Part shown: positions 1-5,760 of the stretch, one piece after another
How positions within the stretch are numbered: the stretch's first letter is position 1
Layout: every line of letters begins with the position of its first letter
Assembly (NCBI GenBank): GCA_021782065.1
Contig: JAJXVQ010000075.1
Location: 1-5,760 of the forward strand
DNA from: Pseudomonadota bacterium
GTDB lineage: Bacteria; Pseudomonadota; Gammaproteobacteria; UBA1113
Length of the DNA: 5,760 bases
Direction: 5' to 3'
Notes under the pieces: generated by a model
Seen by the model: the letters and a program-made list of their open reading frames with translations, nothing else
Database searches by the model: none
What the model was told of the DNA's origin: nothing
Program-made: the position numbers and the translations under genes

Positions 1-79
1 TAAAATAATGCAAGTTTTTTAGCCGTTAATAGAAACAGTGTTAATTTCGGCAACCATATATTCACAAAAAAACTTTTAA

Positions 80-262
80 ATAATATTAGAAAATGAGGGG
101 ATTGCTGAGGGTTATTTTAGCATTGACTTTGAACTTGTTTGGCGAACACTCGAACATAATTTATCTAAATTGCAAAAAAAATACAAACAATTTACGATAA
201 AACAATTGGGCATAGGTGATTTGGATTACCATTTGGCCAAAACTTATGGGCAATGCCCATAG
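80..262 (+). pseudogene. possible decayed coding remnant, unrecognised
   Basis: A plus-strand frame stays open for 60 codons, from just after a TAA at 77-79 to TAG at 260-262, in AT-rich DNA where stops should be common. Its translation has protein-like composition (…YFSIDFELVWRTLEHN…) but no usable start codon. Bases 4-93 are open in a different plus frame (…FLAVNRNSVNFGNHIF…) that ends in TGA at 94-96. The two frames could be joined by a single frameshift between about 80 and 91, so this may be the tail of a broken gene that begins outside the window. I do not recognise a family. It could also be chance open frame; a 37-codon ATG frame from 93 crosses the same bases and looks no better. Nothing else is visible in 1-230. 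Confidence 0.22.
239..261 (-). terminator. possible intrinsic terminator after tRNA-Val
   Basis: Read on the minus strand, a hairpin with a perfect 7-bp stem (TATGGGC / GCCCATA, 245-261) and a 3-base loop lies 29 bases past the CCA end of the tRNA. It is followed by AGTTTT (239-244). The stem is compact and GC-rich at its top, but the T tract is only four bases, so termination may be weak. The orientation fits the tRNA and not any plus-strand gene. Confidence 0.45.
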
Positions 263-290
263 CCAATTTATGGGGGTAAAATAGGCGGGT

Positions 291-365
291 TGGTAGGCAC
301 GAGTGGTGTCGAACCACCGACCCCCACCGTGTGAAGGTGGTGCTCTACCGCTGAGCTACGTGCCT
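291..365 (-). tRNA. tRNA-Val (anticodon CAC)
   Basis: The minus strand folds into a complete cloverleaf of 75 bases. The acceptor stem is AGGCACG/CGTGCCT (359-365 with 295-301). The D arm is GCTC-AGCGGTA-GAGC. The anticodon stem CCACC/GGTGG encloses the loop TTCACAC, the variable loop is GGGTC, and the T arm is GGTGG-TTCGACA-CCACT with one G-T pair. The anticodon CAC is at 331-333 and reads the valine codon GUG. The discriminator base is A (294), and the CCA tail is encoded in the DNA (291-293). All stems are intact. The gene stands alone, 217 bases beyond the preceding gene on the same strand, with its own candidate promoter and terminator. Confidence 0.96.
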
Positions 366-383
366 ATGAAACCAGCCTAGGGT

Positions 384-389
384 ATCATA
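384..389 (-). promoter_or_regulatory. candidate -10 element for tRNA-Val
   Basis: On the minus strand TATGAT (five of six matches to TATAAT) lies 18 bases upstream of the mature tRNA 5' end. It would start a short leader near 377. No good -35 hexamer sits at 16-18 bases; AACTTG at 406-411 (16-bp spacing) is the best weak choice. Position and spacing suit a stable-RNA promoter, but the call rests on one hexamer. Confidence 0.35.
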
Positions 390-423
390 GCTGGGAAATT
401 GGCTGCAAGTTTTGGCCCCCAAT

Positions 424-460
424 GTTAGTCCAAAATTGTCATGTCCACTTTGGGGCTAAC
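424..460. repeat. small imperfect inverted repeat
   Basis: The 12-base arms at 424-435 and 449-460 match at 10 of 12 positions (GTTAG…/…CTAAC) around a 13-base loop. No T tract follows on the minus strand, so it does not look like an intrinsic terminator for the gene ending at 583. It lies just outside the outermost arm of the inverted repeats around the tRNA. The rest of 366-582 shows no gene that I can support. Confidence 0.35.
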
Positions 461-582
461 AAGCTTGAACTGGCAATTTTTTCTAGCGCGAGATGGGCGA
501 AGGCAAGCCCCCCTAAAAATAAAATGGGAAGAATATAGAGATGAATTGGGTGAATCCCTGTGATGATGGGCATAGAAATTAT

Positions 583-1275
583 TTATGGACGGTAGGTGTG
601 GGGACTGATCCATTTTTCATGTTGTTCTTTATTTAATGAAGATAGGCTGGGGCTACCGTACAATGGGGAACCACTAGCACCAGAATAAATAATTTCGACA
701 TGATTAACAGTTCTACTTGTTCTCTTTTGTTCATGTCTATCTAGTTCACCTTGCTCAGCGACCTTCATGAGTTCTGACGAGGGAGGTAACAGCAGTTCCT
801 CATCGGATATCTCTCTGTGCGACGGTCGATCTAAGCTTTTTGATATTATCATAGCATTCTGGGGAGTTATAAATAGTTCTTTCGCCGCGCAGAAAATATG
901 ATTTATTATAATATCGTCTGTTTCTAATTTCTTTTTCGGCGGTTCGTTCACAGAATTTCCTTTGAGATATCTTATTAACCCACTAAAATTTTTATCTTCA
1001 ATAAAGGCAATAACAGCCTGCGCTACATTTTCATCTGCATGACAATACGTATTCCCAATATATTTTTTATCCTTGTCCAGTAGAAATAATTGATAACCAG
1101 CAGCGTTTTGAACAACCGCAAGAGTAAGAATATTATCAACAATAGAATAGAATTTTGTGCCATTAAGATTGGGGTCTATGTTTAAACTTAAGTTTTGGTT
1201 TTGTAGTCCACTTCGTCTAGAGTTACGACCTCGACCCCCGGGAAGATAAGTTTTGAACGGATTACTGGCTGCCAT
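583..1275 (-). CDS. orphan hypothetical protein, AT-rich gene
   Basis: This encodes a 230-residue protein that I do not recognise. ATG at 1275 is preceded by AGGA with a 6-base gap, which supports this start. The N terminus has a Gly/Arg-rich basic patch (residues 13-21, GGRGRNSRR). A more structured part around residues 38-106 carries alternating hydrophobic segments (IVDNILTLAVV, YQLFLLDKD, VAQAVIAFIEDK). A short PPKKK patch sits at 112-116, a helix-like stretch at about 120-148, and a polar, Ser/Pro-rich tail from about 150. There is no signal peptide or membrane segment, so it is probably cytosolic or exported by a route that needs no N-terminal signal. GC is about 32% over 841-1200 by hand count, well below rocD (about 47% in 180 sampled bases), which suggests acquisition or rapid divergence. 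It follows rocD by 41 bases with no visible terminator, so it may be co-transcribed. A secreted effector is possible in a host-associated bacterium, but no motif proves it. Confidence 0.75.
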   Translation of the reverse strand: MAASNPFKTYLPGGRGRNSRRSGLQNQNLSLNIDPNLNGTKFYSIVDNILTLAVVQNAAGYQLFLLDKDKKYIGNTYCHADENVAQAVIAFIEDKNFSGLIRYLKGNSVNEPPKKKLETDDIIINHIFCAAKELFITPQNAMIISKSLDRPSHREISDEELLLPPSSELMKVAEQGELDRHEQKRTSRTVNHVEIIYSGASGSPLYGSPSLSSLNKEQHEKWISPHTYRP

Positions 1276-1316
1276 AAATTTTCCTATATCAAATAATTTG
1301 TCTGTGTTTTTTTAAT

Positions 1317-2516
1317 TTAGTTAATCTCAACAAATACCTTTTTAATTTCTTCAATTGCTCGGTCTATCAACGCCTCGCTGATCACCAGTGGCGGTGCCAA
1401 ACGAATCACCACATGATGTGTTTCTTTGGTTAAAATACCCTGTTGTAAAAGTTTCTCGGCTAAATCATGGCCGTGAATAATTTTGGGATCTATTTCGATG
1501 CCTATCATCAAGCCTTTGCCACGAATGTCGCGAATAGCTGGATGCGAGATAGTGTTTAAGCCTTTCATTAAACGTTCACCCAAGACCATGGCGCGTTCGG
1601 CTAATTTCTCTTCTTCTAGGGTTTTTAAAGCAGCCAAACCCACTGCAGCCGCTAAAGCATAACCACCAAAGGTACTGCCGTGATCGCCAGGATGTAACAC
1701 CGACATAATGGCATCATCAGCTAACACCAAGGAAATCGGCAACACGCCACCGCCTAGGGCTTTACCCAATACCAATATATCGGGTCTAACACCTTCGTGA
1801 TCACAGGCTAAGCGCTTACCCGTGCGCCCTAAACCCGTTTGAATTTCATCGGCAATTAGCAGCACATTATGGCGTTTACACAAGTTCGCACATTTTTTTA
1901 AATACTCTGCTGGCGGCACCATAATACCGGCCTCGCCCTGAATGGGCTCAACAATAAAAGCCACCGTATTGGGCGTAATTGCTTTTTCTAAAGCATCCAT
2001 ATCGCCATAAGGAACGACATTAAAACCAGCAGGGAATGGACCAAAGCCATCGCGATATTGTTCTTCGGTAGACATGCCTACAATGGCAATGGTGCGTCCA
2101 TGAAAATTATTACGACAAGCGACTATTTCTGCTTTATCTGCAGGTACTTTTTTGACTTTATAACCCCATTTGCGTGCCAATTTTAAAGCTGTTTCCACTG
2201 CTTCAGCACCCGTATTCATGGGTAGCCCTTTATCATAACCAAATAATTCACACGCATATTGTAAAAAATCAGCCAAGGTATCGCTATAATAAGAACGCGA
2301 CACTATGGCCAAACGCGATAATTGCGTTTCTAAGGCTTTGACAATTTTGGGATGACGATGACCATGACTGACCGCAGAATAAGCACTCATCATGTCTATA
2401 TATTCACGGCCATTTTCATCCCATACTAAAGCGCCTTCCCCTTTGACTAATACTACAGGTAAAGGATGATAATTGTGTGCACAAAATTGCTCTTCTCGTT
2501 TTATAATAGTAGACAT
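1317..2516 (-). CDS. rocD: ornithine aminotransferase (ornithine--oxo-acid transaminase)
   Basis: A cytosolic PLP-dependent class-III (fold type I) aminotransferase. It moves the delta-amino group of L-ornithine to 2-oxoglutarate, giving glutamate-5-semialdehyde and glutamate, and so links arginine/ornithine breakdown to proline and glutamate. At 399 residues it is full length. Visible landmarks are YHPLPVV (16-22), SAYSAV (44-49), the phosphate-binding NTG (101-103), FHGRT (138-142), EPIQGEAG (190-197), ADEIQTGLGRTG (222-233), the Schiff-base lysine K252 in LGKALGGG, and GSTFGG (280-285). Compared with human ornithine aminotransferase from memory, Y46, Y77, R141, E190 and E195 correspond to Y55, Y85, R180, E230 and E235. 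This favours ornithine over acetylornithine as substrate; argD is the main alternative family but lacks this overall pattern. ATG at 2516 lies 11 bases after the kdsA stop, and the ribosome binding site overlaps that stop, so the two genes are very probably one transcript. Confidence 0.93.
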   Translation of the reverse strand: MSTIIKREEQFCAHNYHPLPVVLVKGEGALVWDENGREYIDMMSAYSAVSHGHRHPKIVKALETQLSRLAIVSRSYYSDTLADFLQYACELFGYDKGLPMNTGAEAVETALKLARKWGYKVKKVPADKAEIVACRNNFHGRTIAIVGMSTEEQYRDGFGPFPAGFNVVPYGDMDALEKAITPNTVAFIVEPIQGEAGIMVPPAEYLKKCANLCKRHNVLLIADEIQTGLGRTGKRLACDHEGVRPDILVLGKALGGGVLPISLVLADDAIMSVLHPGDHGSTFGGYALAAAVGLAALKTLEEEKLAERAMVLGERLMKGLNTISHPAIRDIRGKGLMIGIEIDPKIIHGHDLAEKLLQQGILTKETHHVVIRLAPPLVISEALIDRAIEEIKKVFVEIN

Positions 2517-2522
2517 GTTTTA

Positions 2523-2529
2523 CCCCTTT
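2523..2529 (-). promoter_or_regulatory. rocD ribosome binding site overlapping the kdsA stop
   Basis: On the minus strand the kdsA stop and the rocD start read TAAAGGGGTAAAACATG. The purine run AAAGGGG shares two bases with the TAA stop and lies 6 bases before the rocD ATG. This arrangement suggests translational coupling, with ribosomes ending kdsA placed to start rocD. Confidence 0.65.
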
Positions 2530-3358
2530 ATGCTAGATCGTATGCTTTCTGTCGTTTAATGATGTCATCTAATGCTTGTAACTGGTCCAACAATACAGGC
2601 ATTTTATGTAAAGGCCAAGAATTAGGGCCATCGCTCAATGCTTTTTCCGGTTGCGGATGCGTTTCTAAGAATAAACCCGCTATACCCACTGCCACCGCGG
2701 CGCGTGCTAAGGTAGGCACAAACTCACGTTGTCCACCCGATTGCGTTCCTTGCCCACCTGGTAATTGTACCGAATGCGTGGCATCAAATACAACCGGTAC
2801 GTCGCAATCGCGCATAATGGCTAAAGATCGCATATCCGAGACTAAATTATTATAGCCAAAAGAAGCGCCGCGTTCACACACCATGATATGTTCGTTACCT
2901 ACGGCTTTCGCTTTGGCCACTACATGTTTCATATCCCAAGGTGCTAAAAACTGGCCTTTTTTGATATTTACGGGTAAACCCACAGCGGCTACTTTTTGAA
3001 TGAAATTCGTTTGCCTGCATAAAAATGCCGGGGTTTGCAATACATCCACCACACTCGCCACTTCGTTTAAAGGGCTATCTTCATGCACATCGGTGATGAT
3101 GCTCACGCCGATTTCTTTTTTAACCTTGGCTAAAATAGTCAAAGACTTATCAATACCTAAACCTCTAAAGCTATCATGGGAAGAACGATTGGCTTTGTCA
3201 AAAGAAGATTTATAAATGAAGTTTATGCCCCGCTTTTCCATAAGTTCTTTAAGATAGCCCGCTGTTTCTATGGCCAAAGCTTCACTTTCCACTACACAAG
3301 GACCTGCCATCACAAAAAGCGGTTGATCTAATCCTACTTCAAAACCACATAGTTTCAT
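2528..3358 (-). CDS. kdsA: 3-deoxy-8-phosphooctulonate synthase (KDO-8-phosphate synthase), metal-dependent type
   Basis: A cytosolic enzyme that condenses phosphoenolpyruvate with arabinose-5-phosphate to give Kdo-8-phosphate, the first committed step to Kdo of the LPS inner core. The 276-residue product has the family TIM-barrel signatures: AGPC (18-21), [11 protein letters not shown] (50-60), FRGLG (64-68), TDVHE (89-93), CRQT (114-117), [10 protein letters not shown] (133-142), [10 protein letters not shown] (162-171), [11 protein letters not shown] (192-202) and [13 protein letters not shown] (232-244). C21, H195, E232 and D243 match the four metal ligands of the Aquifex enzyme; the E. 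coli enzyme has Asn at the Cys position. This should therefore be a metal-dependent form. The frame is open from an ATG at 3400, but I place the start at 3358: the protein then begins MKLCGFEVG as relatives do, and GAGGA sits 7 bases upstream. rocD follows at 11 bases; pyrG lies 182 bases upstream across a palindrome. Confidence 0.95.
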   Translation of the reverse strand: MKLCGFEVGLDQPLFVMAGPCVVESEALAIETAGYLKELMEKRGINFIYKSSFDKANRSSHDSFRGLGIDKSLTILAKVKKEIGVSIITDVHEDSPLNEVASVVDVLQTPAFLCRQTNFIQKVAAVGLPVNIKKGQFLAPWDMKHVVAKAKAVGNEHIMVCERGASFGYNNLVSDMRSLAIMRDCDVPVVFDATHSVQLPGGQGTQSGGQREFVPTLARAAVAVGIAGLFLETHPQPEKALSDGPNSWPLHKMPVLLDQLQALDDIIKRQKAYDLA

Positions 3359-3365
3359 ATACTGT

Positions 3366-3370
3366 TCCTC
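3366..3370 (-). promoter_or_regulatory. kdsA ribosome binding site, decides the start
   Basis: On the minus strand GAGGA lies 7 bases before the ATG at 3358. No comparable purine run precedes the in-frame ATG at 3400, which would add 14 polar residues ([14 protein letters not shown]) not expected in KdsA. The shorter form is therefore preferred. Confidence 0.7.
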
Positions 3371-3457
3371 GTTTCTGTCTGATGCGTTCTTTCTTTGCAA
3401 CTACTCGCGCCACTTTCAAGAAAAGCCCATATGGGACACATTAGAGCATATCACATT

Positions 3458-3531
3458 CATCCGCTCCCTGACGGTCGGTCGCGGTTCGGTATAAACGGAT
3501 GAACCGAGCCAAGACCGTCAGGGAGCGGATG
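3458..3531. repeat. 74-bp palindromic element between pyrG and kdsA (REP/MITE-like)
   Basis: Perfect 19-bp arms (3458-3476 and 3513-3531; CATCCGCTCCCTGACGGTC and its complement) enclose a second 6-bp stem, CGGTTC/GAACCG (3482-3487 with 3501-3506), with a 13-base loop. A short GG/CC extension and an AA bulge separate the two stems. The arms are clearly richer in GC than the flanks. The element begins 9 bases after the pyrG stop on the transcribed strand, but no T tract follows, so it is not a classical intrinsic terminator. The form suits a repetitive extragenic palindrome or small MITE, and as RNA it could protect the pyrG 3' end or reduce read-through into kdsA. I see no target-site duplication and only one copy in this window. 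Confidence 0.75.
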
Positions 3532-3540
3532 GGATAGTAG

Positions 3541-5184
<1,644 letters not shown>

Positions 5185-5205
5185 CTACGTAGATGAAAAA
5201 TGCTT

Positions 5206-5363
5206 ACTTTGCGCGGCCATTAGTGAGGTTTTTAGCGCTCAAATATGAGTCAGCTTGCATTGTGAAAAATATGAGCATAATTCCTCATCTGTGAATATTT
5301 TTCACAATGCAAGATGGCCTGTATTTGGGATGGTATAAATATCAAATTATGGCTGCGCAAAGT
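5206..5363. repeat. about 158-bp imperfect inverted-repeat element in the pyrG leader (MITE-like)
   Basis: The ends 5206-5220 and 5349-5363 are inverted copies with 14 of 15 matches (ACTTTGCGC-G/A-GCCAT). A perfect 19-bp inverted pair lies near the centre (5254-5272 and 5295-5313). The stretches between outer and inner arms are 33 and 35 bases long and still show partial similarity (CAAATA…AG…CA in both). The whole therefore looks like one long palindrome with diverged flanks, not two chance hairpins. It has no coding capacity. Form and size suit a miniature inverted-repeat element, but I see no target-site duplication. It ends 31 bases before the pyrG ATG, so it lies in the 5' leader or between promoter and gene. 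Confidence 0.6.
5254..5313. repeat. perfect 19-bp inverted repeat at the core of the pyrG leader element
   Basis: The arms CTTGCATTGTGAAAAATAT (5254-5272) and its exact complement (5295-5313) flank 22 bases. Within these, ATGAG/CTCAT (5271-5275 with 5284-5288) offers an alternative smaller stem. In pyrG mRNA this would be a stable hairpin. The T runs lie inside the stem and not after it, which argues against an intrinsic terminator. Confidence 0.75.
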
Positions 5364-5364
5364 G

Positions 5365-5394
5365 TCTATACGATGGAAATACAGGATATCACAA
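5365..5394 (-). promoter_or_regulatory. weak candidate promoter for pyrG
   Basis: On the minus strand TTGTGA (5389-5394) is followed after 18 bases by TATAGA (5365-5370), each four of six to the sigma-70 consensus. A start near 5358 would put almost the whole inverted-repeat element into the pyrG leader. A second weak pair, TTGCGC/TATACC with 17 bases between (about 5335-5358), lies within the element. Neither is convincing alone. Confidence 0.25.
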
Positions 5395-5408
5395 TAAGAT
5401 ACAGAAGG

Positions 5409-5681
5409 CTAGTGATAGTGTGGGCTATAACAGCTTTTTTCTGGCTGTACATCTTGTTTTAAAGACGGATCAAAAAATTGACCCTGTTTCTCCGCTTGAT
5501 GTGGTTTTTCCATTAAAGCTTCATTGACTAACGCGGCCGCGTTGTCTGATAATATTTTTACGCCTTCATCAAGTTCTACCATGTTCATTAATTGTATGGT
5601 AGCATTTAAATCACCTTCTATGATAACCACAGGTTTATTACTTATTTCTGTAACTTGAGAGTACAACATTCCCCATTGCAT
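5409..5681 (-). CDS. small hypothetical protein, start uncertain
   Basis: This encodes about 90 residues (ATG at 5681 to TAG at 5409) and I do not recognise it. A TTG at 5690 would add three residues. Neither start has a clear ribosome binding site. A third ATG at 5669 has GGGGA directly against it, which is too close. The N-terminal two thirds look folded: a strand-like PVVIIE, then a helix-like stretch through NATIQLMNMVELDEGVKILS and AALVNEALME. The last 30 residues are polar with many Q, K, H and P. It has no signal peptide and no membrane segment. It lies upstream of pyrG on the same strand, separated by the inverted-repeat element. An ATG at 5712 preceded by GAGGAT is one base out of frame and stops after four codons, so the 5' end may be disrupted. 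It may be a small lineage-specific gene or a remnant. Confidence 0.45.
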   Translation of the reverse strand: MQWGMLYSQVTEISNKPVVIIEGDLNATIQLMNMVELDEGVKILSDNAAALVNEALMEKPHQAEKQGQFFDPSLKQDVQPEKSCYSPHYH

Positions 5682-5760
5682 TCTGACCAAATTTAGATCA
5701 AAGATTCAGCATAAAACTTTTTCTATCCTCAAAAAAAGATCCTCATTGGGCGTATAATCA

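Larger units (their letters stand above)
235..417. repeat. nested inverted repeats enclosing the tRNA-Val gene
   Basis: Three pairs of inverted segments lie in matching order on either side of the tRNA: 235-245 with 407-417 (11 bp, perfect, GGCCAAAACTT), 262-269 with 396-403 (8 bp, perfect, GCCAATTT), and 282-291 with 370-379 (9 of 10 pairs). The innermost right-hand arm begins 5 bases from the tRNA, and the left-hand one includes the last base of the CCA. The terminator-like hairpin at 245-261 would project from the junction between the outer two helices. The tRNA precursor could therefore fold with leader and trailer paired. It could also be the remains of a palindromic insertion around the gene. 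Each short match alone could be chance; the concentric order makes it notable. Confidence 0.4.

Noticed and set aside
93..206. 37-codon ATG frame beginning MRGLLRVILALTLN, resembling a short signal peptide
   Set aside because: It has no ribosome binding site, overlaps a longer open frame, and turns into Asn/Lys-rich low-complexity sequence before stopping.
425..613. 62-codon minus-strand frame overlapping the end of the orphan gene
   Set aside because: It overlaps the 3' end of a better-supported gene in another frame, has no ribosome binding site, and crosses an inverted repeat. The composition (His, Ser and Pro clusters) looks like a shadow frame.
2466..2855. Plus-strand frame of 129 codons antisense to rocD and kdsA
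   Set aside because: It lies fully opposite conserved coding sequence, is rich in Cys, Ser and Asn as typical of antisense frames, and has no start signal.
3000..3215. Plus-strand frame of 71 codons antisense to kdsA
   Set aside because: It is entirely within conserved kdsA on the other strand and has no independent support.
3359..3400. Upstream in-frame ATG giving a 290-residue KdsA
   Set aside because: No ribosome binding site precedes it, and the extra 14 residues are polar and unlike the family N terminus; ATG at 3358 has GAGGA at proper spacing.
3426..3435. CCCATATGGG palindrome followed by CTTTTCTT on the minus strand, as a terminator before kdsA
   Set aside because: With the minimum loop only three pairs remain in the stem, and the T tract is interrupted, so it is too weak to call.
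5753..5758. Perfect TATAAT on the plus strand at the window end
   Set aside because: No matching -35 hexamer at 16-18 bases, no extended -10 TG, and no plus-strand gene visible within the window.

Overview
This is a chromosomal segment of a Gram-negative bacterium, most likely a gammaproteobacterium. The evidence is an LPS-core gene (kdsA) next to CTP synthase (pyrG), two well-conserved proteins of gammaproteobacterial type. The moderate-to-low GC, lineage-specific small proteins and palindromic intergenic repeats would fit a host-associated group such as the Legionellales (Coxiella/Legionella relatives). That placement is inference, not proof. All genes I can support lie on the minus strand, so the window reads from right to left.

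In transcription order, a short unrecognised protein (5681-5409) comes first. It is followed by a roughly 160-bp imperfect inverted-repeat element (5206-5363) that fills most of the pyrG leader. pyrG (5175-3541) is intact. A second, GC-richer palindrome (3458-3531) starts 9 bases after the pyrG stop. kdsA (3358-2528) and rocD (2516-1317) follow as a tight pair, with the rocD ribosome binding site overlapping the kdsA stop codon. An AT-rich orphan gene (1275-583) comes 41 bases after rocD. Next is a tRNA-Val(CAC) gene (365-291) with a plausible promoter, an encoded CCA and a possible terminator. The first 262 bases hold only what may be a decayed coding remnant.

The metabolic link is clearest for pyrG and kdsA. 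KdsA makes Kdo-8-phosphate, and the later activation of Kdo to CMP-Kdo consumes CTP, the PyrG product. RocD converts ornithine to glutamate semialdehyde and has no obvious tie to LPS. Its tight coupling to kdsA is therefore a small oddity of this lineage.

I do not see a convincing new defence, mobile or CRISPR system. The most interesting items are the two non-coding palindromes around pyrG, the nested inverted repeats enclosing the tRNA gene, and the AT-rich orphan gene after rocD.
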